Of a stretch of DNA of 14,312 nt, positions 13,694 through 14,312 are shown one piece after another; position 1 is the first letter of the stretch, and each line of letters starts with the position of its first letter. The notes under the pieces were generated by a model that saw nothing but the letters and a program-made list of their open reading frames with translations, searched no databases and was not told the DNA's origin. The translations under genes were made by a program, and so were the position numbers. The stretch spans positions 1 through 14,312 of the forward strand of contig PIVW01000102.1 in the NCBI GenBank assembly GCA_003353825.1, written 5' to 3'. The stretch is from Chloroflexota bacterium (GTDB lineage: Bacteria; Chloroflexota; Anaerolineae; J102).

Positions 13694-13724
13694 GGTCTAC
13701 AAGTCTACCGGTTTCCGGTTTACG
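13694..13724 (+). repeat. Degenerate GGTCTACA-type octamer repeat
   Basis: GGTCTACA, AGTCTACC, GGTTTCC and GGTTTACG follow one another with periods of 8, 8 and 7. The units match, in the same orientation, the array upstream of the MFS gene, so that gene is flanked by related repeats. The array ends 25 bp before the next gene's start. Confidence 0.6.
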
Positions 13725-13749
13725 GAAGCCAGGAATACTAGGAAATACC

Positions 13750-14312
13750 ATGAACGTACACAACGATCTCAACCCTCCCATCGACTTGGGAGACAACCTG
13801 CAGTTACGCTGGGCGACAGCGGCAGACACGCATGCTGTGGCCGAGTTCAATCATCGTATGCATGACGAAAATCAAGATATCGACCACCTCGGCGCGCTTT
13901 CTCGCGACTTTATGGAGGGCAAACACCCCCTGATCGGGCCAAATGATTTTACCGTGGTCGAGGAGACGACTACAGGTCGAATTATCTCAAGCATGAACCT
14001 GATCTCGCAGACCTGGTCCTACGGTGGTGTGCCCTTCAAGCTAGGCAGACCCGAGATGGTGGGCACAGATCCCGAATATCGTCGTCGAGGTCTGGTGCGC
14101 CGCCAATTCGAAGTCATCCACCGCCTAAGTGTACAACGGGGCGAACTGATGTTGGCGATTACCGGCATTCCCTGGTATTACCGCATGTTCGGCTACGAGA
14201 TGGCCATGTATTTGGATTCGGGTTGCAATGTCTACAACAAAGACCTCACAACTTATGACCCCGAAACCGAACCGCATCCACTGCTCCCGGCCACCTTGGC
14301 AGACCTTCCCTT
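13750..14312 (+). CDS. GNAT-family acetyltransferase (3' end outside window)
   Basis: The frame is open from ATG 13750 to the window edge, giving 187 residues. AGGA at 13740-13743 with 6 nt spacing supports the start. The sequence has the GNAT order: LQLRWATAADTHAVAEFNHR (18-37), a strand IISSMNLISQTW (78-89), then VGTDPEYRRRGLVRRQFEVI (104-123), where RRRGLV is the acetyl-CoA loop. The GIPWYYRMFGYE stretch (139-150) is the conserved late motif, where Tyr often acts as the acid. The long region after it suggests an Eis-like two-domain protein, but the second domain is cut off. The acceptor is unknown; drug or metabolite acetylation is possible given the efflux genes upstream. Confidence 0.88.
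   Translation, partial: MNVHNDLNPPIDLGDNLQLRWATAADTHAVAEFNHRMHDENQDIDHLGALSRDFMEGKHPLIGPNDFTVVEETTTGRIISSMNLISQTWSYGGVPFKLGRPEMVGTDPEYRRRGLVRRQFEVIHRLSVQRGELMLAITGIPWYYRMFGYEMAMYLDSGCNVYNKDLTTYDPETEPHPLLPATLADLP

Noticed and set aside
13608..13741. 44-codon ORF between the MFS and GNAT genes
   Set aside because: No ribosome site, and its last third is the octamer repeat. More likely intergenic DNA open by chance.

Overview
The window is about 14.3 kb of bacterial DNA with every supportable gene on the + strand. No mobile element, rRNA, tRNA or CRISPR array is visible. The best guess at origin is Chloroflexota (Anaerolineae/Caldilineae-like). The reasons are a secreted protein with Thr/Pro-rich 'TPTPT' linkers and SH3b modules, a membrane protein joining an Ig-like domain to a zinc ribbon, TTG and GTG starts, and short tandem repeats scattered between genes. 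This placement is an inference and no marker gene is present.

Layout. (1) Positions 1-1960 hold the end of an ABC ATPase, its ABC-2 permease, and a membrane protein with an outside Ig-like domain and a cytoplasmic zinc ribbon. They are packed as one operon. (2) After a 281 bp gap with a candidate promoter comes a TTG-started secreted protein (two SH3b domains plus a GH71/GH99-like catalytic domain). Its stop overlaps the start of an M29 metallo-aminopeptidase. (3) Positions 5295-8938 hold an amino-acid metabolism cluster: a fold-type I PLP aminotransferase, a threonine-dehydratase-like PLP lyase, an ornithine-cyclodeaminase/mu-crystallin-family NAD(P) enzyme (TAATG overlap with the lyase), and a RimJ/RimL-type acetyltransferase. 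The lyase/reductase pair resembles EutB/EutC (hydroxyectoine use) and BhcB/BhcD (beta-hydroxyaspartate cycle), but the other enzymes of those pathways are absent here. (4) Positions 8939-9107 carry a 64 bp nested inverted repeat, followed by an NTF2/SnoaL-like protein. (5) Positions 9672-10339 hold no confident gene. They contain a 31-codon ORF with a near-perfect Shine-Dalgarno that looks like a remnant of a universal stress protein gene, two strong intrinsic terminators, another hairpin, and a weak 58-codon ORF. (6) Positions 10340-12223 hold a second ABC-2 exporter, an ATPase with an unusual hydrophilic insert and its permease. (7) An MFS transporter follows, with related 8 bp repeat arrays on both sides. 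(8) The window ends inside a GNAT acetyltransferase.

Working together: two ABC-2 exporters and an MFS pump suggest export or self-protection functions. The central block suggests release of amino acids from peptides, then deamination, dehydration/reduction and transamination of one or more hydroxy- or unusual amino acids. The most notable unexplained signals are the dehydratase-reductase cassette, the three classes of short intergenic repeat, and the structured gene-poor stretch near 9.7-10.1 kb.
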